Below, piece by piece: positions 1 to 5,544 of a stretch of DNA of 6,462 nucleotides; the first letter of the stretch is position 1, and every line of letters starts with the position of its first letter. The stretch covers positions 1-6,462 of the forward strand of contig JASHPP010000618.1 in NCBI GenBank assembly GCA_030038035.1, read 5' to 3'. The position numbers were made by a program, and so were the translations under genes. This stretch comes from Trebonia sp. (lineage in GTDB: Bacteria; Actinomycetota; Actinomycetes; Streptosporangiales; Streptosporangiaceae). The notes below the pieces were generated by a model, which saw only the letters and a list, made by a program, of their open reading frames with translations, did not search any database and was not told where the DNA came from.

Positions 1-615
1 CTAGCGGTTGGCGATGTCGTACTGGTTGGGGCCAGGAGTTCCCTCCAGCAGGGTGAAGATGAGCAGGACGATGCCGCCGACGAACGGGACGAGCCCGATG
101 AAGACCCAGAAGCCGGACTTGTCCTGGTCGTGCAGCCGCCGCACGGTCAGCGGGAGGACCGTGATGAACAGGGCGATATACCCGAGTATGTCGAGGACGA
201 GCCCGAATGCCTTGAGGAAGGCGCCGAGGAGGATCAGCACCACGAACGCGATCACCTCGAACAGGGCGAACCACCAGTACGCCGAGCGCGATGCGCGGCC
301 GTAGTAGTTGAACGCGTTGCGGAAGGCCTCGGTCACCGCCTGCTGAAAGCCGACCGGGCCGCCCTGCAGGTAGCCGCGCTGGTAGCCGGGCGGGTAGCCG
401 CCCTGCTGCGGGTAGGGACCGGGGGCGTAACCGCCTTGCTGCGGGTACTGTGCCTGCTGGTACTGCGGGTACTGCGGGTACTGCCCCGGCGGGTACTGCC
501 CCGGCGGGTACTGCTGTCCCGGCGGGTACTGCTGTCCCGGCGGGTACTGCGGGTTTTGCCCGTAGCCGCCGGGCTGTTGCTGGCCTGAGTTGTAAGGGTC
601 GTAGGGAGCACCCAT
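1..615 (-). CDS. DUF805 family membrane protein with Tyr/Pro/Gly/Gln-rich N-terminal repeats
   Basis: This is a complete 204-residue protein of unknown function, and no reaction is claimed for it. Residues 1-85 are low complexity: two YPPGQQ units, two YPPGQ units, two YPQ units, then looser PQQGGY-type copies, predicted disordered and probably cytosolic. Residues 88-204 match the DUF805 pattern: FNYYGRASRSAYWWF near residue 102, hydrophobic segments at about 116-133, 138-157 and 169-190, the family signature VRRLHDQDKSGFW at 158-170, and a C-terminal GTPGPNQYD motif. The ATG at 613-615 is preceded on the minus strand by GGAGG (622-626) with a 6-nt gap, which fixes the start. An ATG five bases upstream is in another frame. 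The gene is transcribed away from the hydrogenase-like operon, and nothing in its sequence links it to that operon. The family call is firm; the role is not. Confidence 0.93.
   Translation of the reverse strand: MGAPYDPYNSGQQQPGGYGQNPQYPPGQQYPPGQQYPPGQYPPGQYPQYPQYQQAQYPQQGGYAPGPYPQQGGYPPGYQRGYLQGGPVGFQQAVTEAFRNAFNYYGRASRSAYWWFALFEVIAFVVLILLGAFLKAFGLVLDILGYIALFITVLPLTVRRLHDQDKSGFWVFIGLVPFVGGIVLLIFTLLEGTPGPNQYDIANR
463..546 (-). repeat. In-frame tandem repeats encoding YPPGQ(Q) and YPQ
   Basis: Reading on the minus strand inside the DUF805 gene, two 18-base units (YPPGQQ), two 15-base units (YPPGQ) and two 9-base units (YPQ) follow each other, covering residues 24-51. The copies are almost identical at the DNA level (CGGCGGGTACTG core on the plus strand), so the tract can expand or contract by whole codons without breaking the frame. 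Confidence 0.9.
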
Positions 616-740
616 GCCATGCCTCCGTATTCCCCCGTTTCAGGGAGACCGATGATGATGATGCAGGTCGGAGCGATTCTCTAGCTGTTCACGTGTTCGC
701 GCAGTACAAATGGCGACATTGTTGTTTGGGCCGTCCGTCG

Positions 741-770
741 TTGCGACCCCGCTGCTACCTGAGTGACAAT
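741..770 (+). promoter_or_regulatory. Weak candidate promoter for the hydrogenase-like operon
   Basis: TTGCGA (741-746) and GACAAT (765-770) are separated by 18 bases and could be -35 and -10 boxes of a housekeeping-type promoter. The -10 lacks the usual first T, so the match is poor. If used, transcription would start near 777 and the inverted repeat at 813-842 would lie in the 5' leader. No convincing promoter was found for the divergent minus-strand gene. Treat this as a suggestion only. Confidence 0.22.
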
Positions 771-812
771 AGGGGTTTGGCGATGAGGCTCGCCGCAACC
801 GTCCGGCGTCCG

Positions 813-842
813 GCCATTAGGCCGGCCTGCCGGCCTAATGGC
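813..842. repeat. Perfect 13-bp inverted repeat with 4-nt loop in the divergent spacer
   Basis: The left arm GCCATTAGGCCGG (813-825) and right arm CCGGCCTAATGGC (830-842) are exact reverse complements around the loop CCTG. A G-T pair (812/843) could extend the stem in RNA. It lies 42 bases before the leader ORF start and about 198 bases upstream of the DUF805 start. There is no T-run after either arm and no upstream plus-strand gene, so an ordinary intrinsic terminator is unlikely. It could be an operator for a dimeric regulator, a 5'-leader hairpin (stabiliser or attenuator), or a copy of a dispersed repeat. The structure is certain; the function is not known. Confidence 0.85.
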
Positions 843-870
843 TTCTATCCCTGTGTACAGTCACGTGGGT

Positions 871-876
871 AGGAGG
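871..876 (+). promoter_or_regulatory. Strong Shine-Dalgarno site of the leader ORF
   Basis: AGGAGG sits 7 bases before the GTG at 884. It is the best ribosome binding site in the operon and points to 884, not 937, as the first translation start. The hyfC-like start at 937 has only a weak AGGG (926-929) upstream. Confidence 0.7.
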
Positions 877-883
877 ACAAGAG

Positions 884-940
884 GTGGCAGAGCCCCAGGA
901 ACCGGAACCTCCCGGCAATGAACCCAGGGCCGCGGTGTGA
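884..940 (+). CDS. 18-codon leader ORF coupled to the hyfC-like gene
   Basis: GTG 884 to TGA 938-940 encodes MAEPQEPEPPGNEPRAAV (GTG read as Met), an acidic, proline-rich peptide with no hydrophobic segment, cysteine or recognised family. Support comes from its position: AGGAGG lies 7 bases upstream, and its stop overlaps the next start in a GTGA junction (937-940), the same kind of 4-nt overlap seen at two later gene junctions. It is the first ORF of the operon and may deliver ribosomes to the poorly marked hyfC-like start. It could be a translational-coupling leader, a small accessory subunit, or the remnant of a longer gene. No earlier ATG, GTG or TTG exists in this frame back to the TAA at 836-838. 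The coding call rests on the start signal and the overlap only. Confidence 0.5.
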   Translation: MAEPQEPEPPGNEPRAAV

Positions 941-1899
941 GCGCGGCCCTGCCTATCCCGGTCATCCAGCTGTTGCAGGTTCTTACGGTCGCGCTTGGCG
1001 CGCCCGCGGTGACGGGCGTGATCGCCAAGGTCGAGGCGCGGCTGCAGGGCCGCCGAGGCCCCCGGGTACTGCAGCCGTACTACGACCTGGCCAAGCTGTG
1101 CCGCAAGGAGGCGCTGGCCCCTGCCGGGGCGAGCGCGTTCTTCCTCGCGGCGCCGCTCATCGCGGTCGCCGCCTACCTGACGATCCCGCTGCTGATCCCG
1201 GTGCTCACCACCTACGGCCTGCCGCTGGGGTACATGGGCGACATCCTGGGCGGCGGCTTCCTGCTCTCGCTGGCCAGCTTCGTGGTGGCGGTCGCCGCGC
1301 TGGAGACGGGCAGTCCCTACGCGCAGCTCGGATCGAGCCGGGCCAAGACGTTCTCGGCGATAACCGAGCCGGTCGTGCTGTTCGTCGTGTTCACTGTCGC
1401 GCTGCTGACCGGCACCGACCTGCCCTACGCGCTGGCCGCCACGGTCCGCTCCTCCGCCGGCCAGGTGATCCGCCCCGCGCACCTGCTCGCGTCCGCCGCG
1501 CTGTTCATGGTGATCCTGCACGAGACCGGGCGGATCCCCGTCGAGACCCATAGCGGCACGAACGAGTTCGGCATGATCGAGGAGGCCAGGTCCTTCGAGC
1601 ACTCCGGGCCGTACTTCGCGCTGCTGAAGTGGGGCTCGATGCTCAAGCAGATGATCCTGTTCACGATCTTGTCCGACGTGTTCCTCGTGCCGTGGGGCCT
1701 GGCGTCCACGCAGCGGCTCGGGTCGGTGCTGCTGGCGATCGCGGCGCTGCTCGCGAAGGCGGGCGCGGTGGGCGTCGTCGTCGCGGTGATCGACAACTCA
1801 TTCGCCAAGCTGCGCCTGTTCAAGATCACCGAATACGCGTCGGCCGCCTTCCTGCTCGCCGTGCTCGGCGTGTTCACGCTGTACCTGGGAGGCGGCTGA
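937..1899 (+). CDS. hyfC: HyfC/HycD-like (NuoH family) membrane subunit of a hydrogenase-related complex
   Basis: This 320-residue integral membrane protein is homologous to NuoH of complex I and HyfC/HycD of group 4 hydrogenases, the subunit that joins the peripheral arm to the pumping arm. Its first helix (about 9-30) runs into the signature KVEARLQGRRGPRVLQPYYD (31-50) and LAKLCRKEALAP. About eight hydrophobic segments follow, with SSRAKTF (133-139) and IPVETHSGTNEF (200-211) in the conserved loops. The end DNSFAKLRLFKITEY (286-300) is also typical. In the loop at 202-225, recalled relatives read THxELTMxHE; here the His residues are Thr208 and Glu215, while Glu210 and Glu216 remain. GTG 937 gives a normal N terminus. 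Its weak SD and GTGA overlap with the leader ORF suggest coupled translation. The stop overlaps the next ATG by one base (TGATG). Confidence 0.93.
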   Translation: MSAALPIPVIQLLQVLTVALGAPAVTGVIAKVEARLQGRRGPRVLQPYYDLAKLCRKEALAPAGASAFFLAAPLIAVAAYLTIPLLIPVLTTYGLPLGYMGDILGGGFLLSLASFVVAVAALETGSPYAQLGSSRAKTFSAITEPVVLFVVFTVALLTGTDLPYALAATVRSSAGQVIRPAHLLASAALFMVILHETGRIPVETHSGTNEFGMIEEARSFEHSGPYFALLKWGSMLKQMILFTILSDVFLVPWGLASTQRLGSVLLAIAALLAKAGAVGVVVAVIDNSFAKLRLFKITEYASAAFLLAVLGVFTLYLGGG

Positions 1900-2582
1900 T
1901 GAACTCTGCGCCAGGCATCTACGCGGGCGCGGCGAACGTGATCGCGGCGCTGATGCTGCTGCTTGAGTTCGGCATGCTGCGCCAGGCGCTGGTCAGGGAC
2001 CAGGTCCGCCTGTACGCCGTGCAGTCCGCGCTGATATCCGTCCTGGCGGTCGTCATCGCCGCCGACCGGGGCCTGCCCGACCTGTACGCGCTTGCCGGGC
2101 TGTCCGCCGCGCTCAAGGTCGTCGCGGTCCCGCTGGTGCTGCGCCGGCTGCTGCCGGGAAGCGTCGACGTCCGCGAGGAGCCGCCCGGGGTCGCGGGCAG
2201 CCACACGCTCAGCCCCGCGATCGCGGTGCTCGCGGCGATCGGCCTGGCGGCGTTCGGGTTCTTCGCGGTCGGCTCGTTCCACATGGGCGGCCCGGGCGCG
2301 CCGGCCCTCGCGCTGGCCATCGCCGCGGCGATGGTGTTCGTCGCGTTCGGCCTGATGATCATCCGCAAGGACGTCGCCTCCCAGGCGATCGGGTTCTTCT
2401 CGCTTGAGAACGCGATCTCGCTGGCCGCGCTCGTGGTGGCGGCCGGGCTGCCGCTGATCCTGGAGACCGCGTTCCTGTTCGACCTGCTGGTGGCCGTCGT
2501 GGTGTTCGGCATGCTGACGCGGGCGCACCATGCCAGGACGGACTCGCTGTCCACCGCCGACCTGACCCGGCTGCGCGGATGA
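1899..2582 (+). CDS. hyfE: HyfE-like (NuoK-related) membrane subunit
   Basis: This 227-residue protein has about seven hydrophobic helices (near 10-27, 38-56, 62-83, 104-125, 134-154, 162-184 and 188-207). The second half carries the HyfE/NuoK pattern IRKDVASQAIGFFSLENAIS (155-174) followed by LPLILETAFLFDLLVAVVVFG (184-204). Glu170 and Glu189 occupy positions expected for the buried acidic residues that NuoK-type subunits use in proton transfer. The best start is ATG 1899, with GGGAGG (1887-1892) 6 bases upstream, sharing one base with the preceding TGA. It corresponds to hycP (Rv0085) in the M. tuberculosis locus and to HyfE in E. coli hydrogenase 4. A short hydrophilic tail (208-227) ends the protein. 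Nothing appears truncated, and the acidic residues needed for ion transfer seem to be kept. Confidence 0.9.
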   Translation: MNSAPGIYAGAANVIAALMLLLEFGMLRQALVRDQVRLYAVQSALISVLAVVIAADRGLPDLYALAGLSAALKVVAVPLVLRRLLPGSVDVREEPPGVAGSHTLSPAIAVLAAIGLAAFGFFAVGSFHMGGPGAPALALAIAAAMVFVAFGLMIIRKDVASQAIGFFSLENAISLAALVVAAGLPLILETAFLFDLLVAVVVFGMLTRAHHARTDSLSTADLTRLRG

Positions 2583-2595
2583 GCGGGGCCAGCCG

Positions 2596-4083
2596 ATGAT
2601 CGCAGTCCTGCTCGCCATCTTGATCGTGCCGCTGGCCGCCGCGCTCGCCTGCCTGGCGCTGCCTGCCCGCGCGGCGGCCGCCGTCGCGGTCGTCTCGGGG
2701 ATCGCCAGCTTCGGCCTTGTCCTCGCGCTGGTGCCTGACGCCTCGCACGGGGACCTGTCCGGCTTGTCCGGCTACCTGCGGGTCGACGCGGTGAGCGCGG
2801 TCTTCCTGCTCGCGACCAGCTTCCTGTACGCGGCGGTGGCCACCTACGCGGTCGGTTACCTGAAATCGCATCACGACGACGCGTACGCACGCCGCTTCTG
2901 GGTCGGGTTCAACGCGTTCGCCTGGGCGATGCTGGCCGCCCCGCTGATGGGCAGCCTGGCCCTGCTGTGGATCGCGGTCGAGGTGACCACGGTCATCTCC
3001 GCGCTGCTCGTCGCGATCGAGGACACCGACGGCGCCGCCGAGGCGGCCTGGAAGTACGTCCTGATCGCCTCCGCCGGCCTGGGCCTGGGGCTGCTTGCCA
3101 CGGTCTTCGCCTACTACGCCGGGTCCCAGGTCCTCGGCGAGCATTACAACCTCGCGATCCAGCCGCTGATCCAGGCCGGGTCCCGGCTGCCGAAGACACC
3201 GGTCGAGCTCGCCTTCCTGCTCGCCGTCCTCGGCTACGGCACGAAGGTCGGCCTGTTCCCCGTGCACACGTGGCTGCCCGACGCGCACTCAGAGGCGCCG
3301 ACCCCGGTGTCCGCGCTGCTGTCCGGCGCGCTGCTCGCGACCAGCTTCTACGCGATTCTGCGGTTCTACCAGGTCGCCGGCGCGGCGCTCGGCACCGGCT
3401 TCCCGCGCGAGGTCCTGCTGGCGTTCGGGATCGCCTCGCTGCTGCTAGCGTCGCTGTACGTGTTCGGCCAGCGGGACGTCAAGCGGCTGCTCGCCTACTC
3501 CAGCGTGGAACACATGGGCATCCTCGCGGTCGGCGTGTCGTTCGGCGTCCCCGTCGCGCTGGCCGGGGTGCTGCTGCACGTGATGGCGCACGCGGCCGCC
3601 AAGGGCAACGCGTTCATGGGGGCGGGGGTGTTCACGGTGAAGTACGGGACCAAGCGGATGTCGGCGATGCGCGGCGGCCTGGCGCTGCTGCCGTGGAGCG
3701 GGCCGCTGTTCCTGCTGGCGATCCTCGCGCTGTCCGCGCTGCCGCCGTTCGGCGTCTTCCGCAGCGAGTTCCAGATCGTCGCGGGCGGCCTGTCCAGCGG
3801 CAGCTACGCCGCCGGTGCCGTCCTGGTCGTGCTGGTGACACTGGCGTTCTTCGGGCTGGCCACCGCGGCGACCGGCATGCTGCTGACCCCGGCGTCCCCG
3901 GCGTCCCCGGCGTCCCCTGCGTCCGCGTCCGCCCCGGCGAAGGCGCCAGGCGAGCCGACCAGCTGGATGGTCGTCCCGGTGCTCGCCGGGCTGGCGGTCC
4001 TCGTGCTGCTCGGCGTGCACCCCCCAGGCGAGCTCACGGACCTGATCGCCCGCGGCGCCGCCCAGCTGCGGGGCACGCCATGA
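2596..4083 (+). CDS. hyfF: HyfF-like (NuoL/M/N, Mrp antiporter family) proton-channel subunit
   Basis: This 495-residue, roughly 14-helix protein carries the proton-antiporter (Proton_antipo_M) domain and is expected to move H+ or Na+ across the membrane. Channel residues are visible: Glu129 in LLWIAVE (helix 5 Glu), Lys153, Lys217 in GYGTK followed by the family loop FPVHTWLPDAHSEAPTPVSA (221-240), His328/His332/Lys336 in the HVMAHAAAKG stretch, and Glu391 in FRSEF. DVKRLLAYSSVEHMG (294-308) is also typical. ATG 2596 lies 13 bases after the HyfE stop with only a weak GGGG upstream. The end overlaps the next gene by ATGA (4080-4083). An oddity is the Ala/Ser/Pro linker at 431-454, encoded by a 9-bp tandem repeat, placed between the last hydrophobic segments. 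Unlike the soluble subunits downstream, no key residue appears lost, so ion translocation remains plausible. Confidence 0.94.
   Translation: MIAVLLAILIVPLAAALACLALPARAAAAVAVVSGIASFGLVLALVPDASHGDLSGLSGYLRVDAVSAVFLLATSFLYAAVATYAVGYLKSHHDDAYARRFWVGFNAFAWAMLAAPLMGSLALLWIAVEVTTVISALLVAIEDTDGAAEAAWKYVLIASAGLGLGLLATVFAYYAGSQVLGEHYNLAIQPLIQAGSRLPKTPVELAFLLAVLGYGTKVGLFPVHTWLPDAHSEAPTPVSALLSGALLATSFYAILRFYQVAGAALGTGFPREVLLAFGIASLLLASLYVFGQRDVKRLLAYSSVEHMGILAVGVSFGVPVALAGVLLHVMAHAAAKGNAFMGAGVFTVKYGTKRMSAMRGGLALLPWSGPLFLLAILALSALPPFGVFRSEFQIVAGGLSSGSYAAGAVLVVLVTLAFFGLATAATGMLLTPASPASPASPASASAPAKAPGEPTSWMVVPVLAGLAVLVLLGVHPPGELTDLIARGAAQLRGTP
3892..3930 (+). repeat. 9-bp tandem repeat encoding an Ala-Ser-Pro linker in the HyfF-like protein
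   Basis: Two exact GCGTCCCCG units (3892-3909) are followed by GCGTCCCCT (3910-3918) and a decayed GCGTCCGCG plus TCC. They encode Ala-Ser-Pro three times and then Ala-Ser-Ala-Ser, starting at residue 433. The unit length is a multiple of three, so slippage changes linker length and not the reading frame. The linker sits between predicted membrane segments and is probably exposed. Confidence 0.88.
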
Positions 4084-5525
4084 CGATCACCAGCACGCAG
4101 CCGTGCGTGGCGGCGCTCTGGGACGCCGTGGACGCCAGGATCGCCGGCGGCGGCCGTTTCGCCGGCCTGTTCGCCGCGCCGGCCCGGGCAGCGGACACCG
4201 AACCGGGCGGCGGCGTCACGCTGTCCGCGCACGTCGCCGTCCCCGGCGGGATCGACACGCTCCAGACGACGCTGCCGCCAGGCGCCGCCGGGTACCCGGC
4301 GCTCACCCCCCGCCAGCCCGCCGCGTTCTGGTACGAGCGGGTGATCCACGACCAGACCGGGATCGTGCCGGAAGGGCACTCCCGGCTCGCCCCGCTCGTC
4401 GGCCCGGGGGATCCGGACGATCACACGCTGCCGCGGCACGTCGCCGGCTACGGCGTGTTCACGATCCCGCACGGCCCGGTGCGGTCCGGCGTGCTCGAGT
4501 CGATGGAATACCTCGTCGAGACTCCCGGCGAGGCGATCCCGCACCTGAACATGCGGATCTTCTACAAGCACCGCGGCATCGCCGCCCGGTTCACGGGGAT
4601 GAGCGTCGCCGACGCCGTGCTGCTCGCCGAACGGGCCGAAGGCATCGCCTCCGTCGCGCACGCCCTCGCGTTCTGCCACGCGGTGGAGGCGATCGCGGGC
4701 TGCCAGGTGCCGCGGGAGGCAGGCCTCGTCCGCGTCGCGCACGCCGAGCTCGAACGGATCGCCAACCACCTGGACGTCGCCATGCGGCTGGCCGACGCGG
4801 CCGGCCTCGCCGTGGCCACCACCCGGTTCGCGCTGCACAAGGAGCGGGTGCTGCGCCTGGTCAGCGCGCTGTGCGGCAGCCGCTTCGGGCGCGGCGTCGT
4901 GGTGCCAGGCGGCGTGTCGGCATGGCCGGATCCGAGCCCGGTCCTGCCCGACCTGGCCCGCCTGGAAAAGCAGGTCAAGACCGACGCCGACGCGGTCATG
5001 GCCACTTCCTCGTTCCTCGACCGGATCCGCGGCACCGGCCCGCTCGACGCCGGCCGGGCCCGCGAGCACGGCGCGCTCGGGCCGATCGGCAAGGCGTCCG
5101 GGTACGCCGACGACGACCGCCTCGCCCGCCCCTACGACGCCTACCCGCTGCTGGCCGTCCCGCCCGCCGGCCAGCACGTGGCCGGGGACGCCCTCGCCAG
5201 GCTCCGTGTCCGGTGGGAGGAGGTGGACCAGGCTTTCCGCCTGATCTGGCAGGCCCTTTCCGATTTCCCCGAACGATCCGGGCCGTCTCCGCACGTCCCC
5301 TGCCCCGCGGTCGACGGCCGGGCGACCGGCTGGGCCGAGGCCCCCCAGGGCGAGGTGCTCTACGACCTGACGATCGAGGACGGCCGGATCGCCCGCTGCC
5401 AGCCGCGGTCGGCCTCGTTCCACGACCTCGTGCTCATGCACCAGGTCTTCGCCGGTGACATCCTCACCGACTTCCCGTTCATCGAGGCCAGCTTCGGCCT
5501 GTCGGTCGCGGGCGCGGCCATGTGA
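4080..5525 (+). CDS. hyfG: HyfG-like (NuoCD-related) large subunit lacking all four NiFe-ligand cysteines
   Basis: This 481-residue soluble subunit would sit on the membrane arm beside the HyfC-like protein. Residues 1-107 are a short NuoC-type region ending in AFWYERVIHDQTGIVPEGH (82-100). The catalytic-subunit fold follows: HGPVRSGVLESMEY (131-144), PHLNMRIFYKHRGIAARFTG (154-173), SVAHALAFCHAVE (191-203) and AELERIANHLD (222-232). In real hydrogenases the first CxxC is ERICGIC; here residues 184-190 read ERAEGIA, giving Glu187 and Ala190. The C-terminal DPCxxC after ADFPLI is replaced in TDFPFIEASFGLSVAGAAM (463-481), giving Ser475 and Gly478, and the chain ends there. NiFe binding and H2 chemistry are therefore not expected. 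ATG 4080 overlaps the HyfF stop (ATGA). The open frame extends far upstream, but that part is out-of-frame reading of hyfF. This is an Ehr-type subunit; its real substrate is unknown. Confidence 0.93.
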   Translation: MTITSTQPCVAALWDAVDARIAGGGRFAGLFAAPARAADTEPGGGVTLSAHVAVPGGIDTLQTTLPPGAAGYPALTPRQPAAFWYERVIHDQTGIVPEGHSRLAPLVGPGDPDDHTLPRHVAGYGVFTIPHGPVRSGVLESMEYLVETPGEAIPHLNMRIFYKHRGIAARFTGMSVADAVLLAERAEGIASVAHALAFCHAVEAIAGCQVPREAGLVRVAHAELERIANHLDVAMRLADAAGLAVATTRFALHKERVLRLVSALCGSRFGRGVVVPGGVSAWPDPSPVLPDLARLEKQVKTDADAVMATSSFLDRIRGTGPLDAGRAREHGALGPIGKASGYADDDRLARPYDAYPLLAVPPAGQHVAGDALARLRVRWEEVDQAFRLIWQALSDFPERSGPSPHVPCPAVDGRATGWAEAPQGEVLYDLTIEDGRIARCQPRSASFHDLVLMHQVFAGDILTDFPFIEASFGLSVAGAAM

Positions 5526-5544
5526 TTGCCTGGGAGGCGGAACA

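Noticed and set aside
651..663. GATGATGATGATG trinucleotide run upstream of the DUF805 start
   Set aside because: Only about four units, non-coding, with no matching structure nearby; noted but no function can be argued.
676..709. A minus-strand promoter for the DUF805 gene (TTGTAC and TAGAGA)
   Set aside because: The boxes are 20 bases apart and the -10 fit is poor, so it was not annotated.
813..842. Reading the inverted repeat as a rho-independent terminator
   Set aside because: No T-run follows either arm and no plus-strand gene precedes it. A minus-strand terminator here would sit upstream of the DUF805 start, not after a gene.
690..867. Two CACGTG boxes in the spacer (690-695 and 862-867) as a possible regulator site
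   Set aside because: The flanks differ, and CACGTG also occurs in coding parts of the window (for example near 3577, 5175 and 5957), so the pair may be chance.
130..872. Plus-strand open frames opposite the DUF805 gene and running into the spacer (130-588 and 450-872)
   Set aside because: They read the repeat tract antisense (runs of PAGTA or RRVLL) and lack ribosome sites; the minus-strand gene is clearly real.
1425..2618. A 397-codon minus-strand open frame opposite the HyfC- and HyfE-like genes
   Set aside because: Composition is that of an antisense shadow (Arg, His, Gln-rich), with no recognisable motif, and both opposite genes are well supported.
2967..4079. Long N-terminal extension of the large-subunit reading frame, which is open from 2967
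   Set aside because: The extension is Arg/Ala-rich out-of-frame reading of the HyfF-like gene. ATG 4080 with the ATGA junction gives a normal NuoCD-like start.
4103..5458. A 451-codon plus-strand frame inside the large-subunit gene
   Set aside because: Almost entirely Arg/Ala/Gly/Pro with no family resemblance; the other frame carries conserved NuoC and NuoD motifs.
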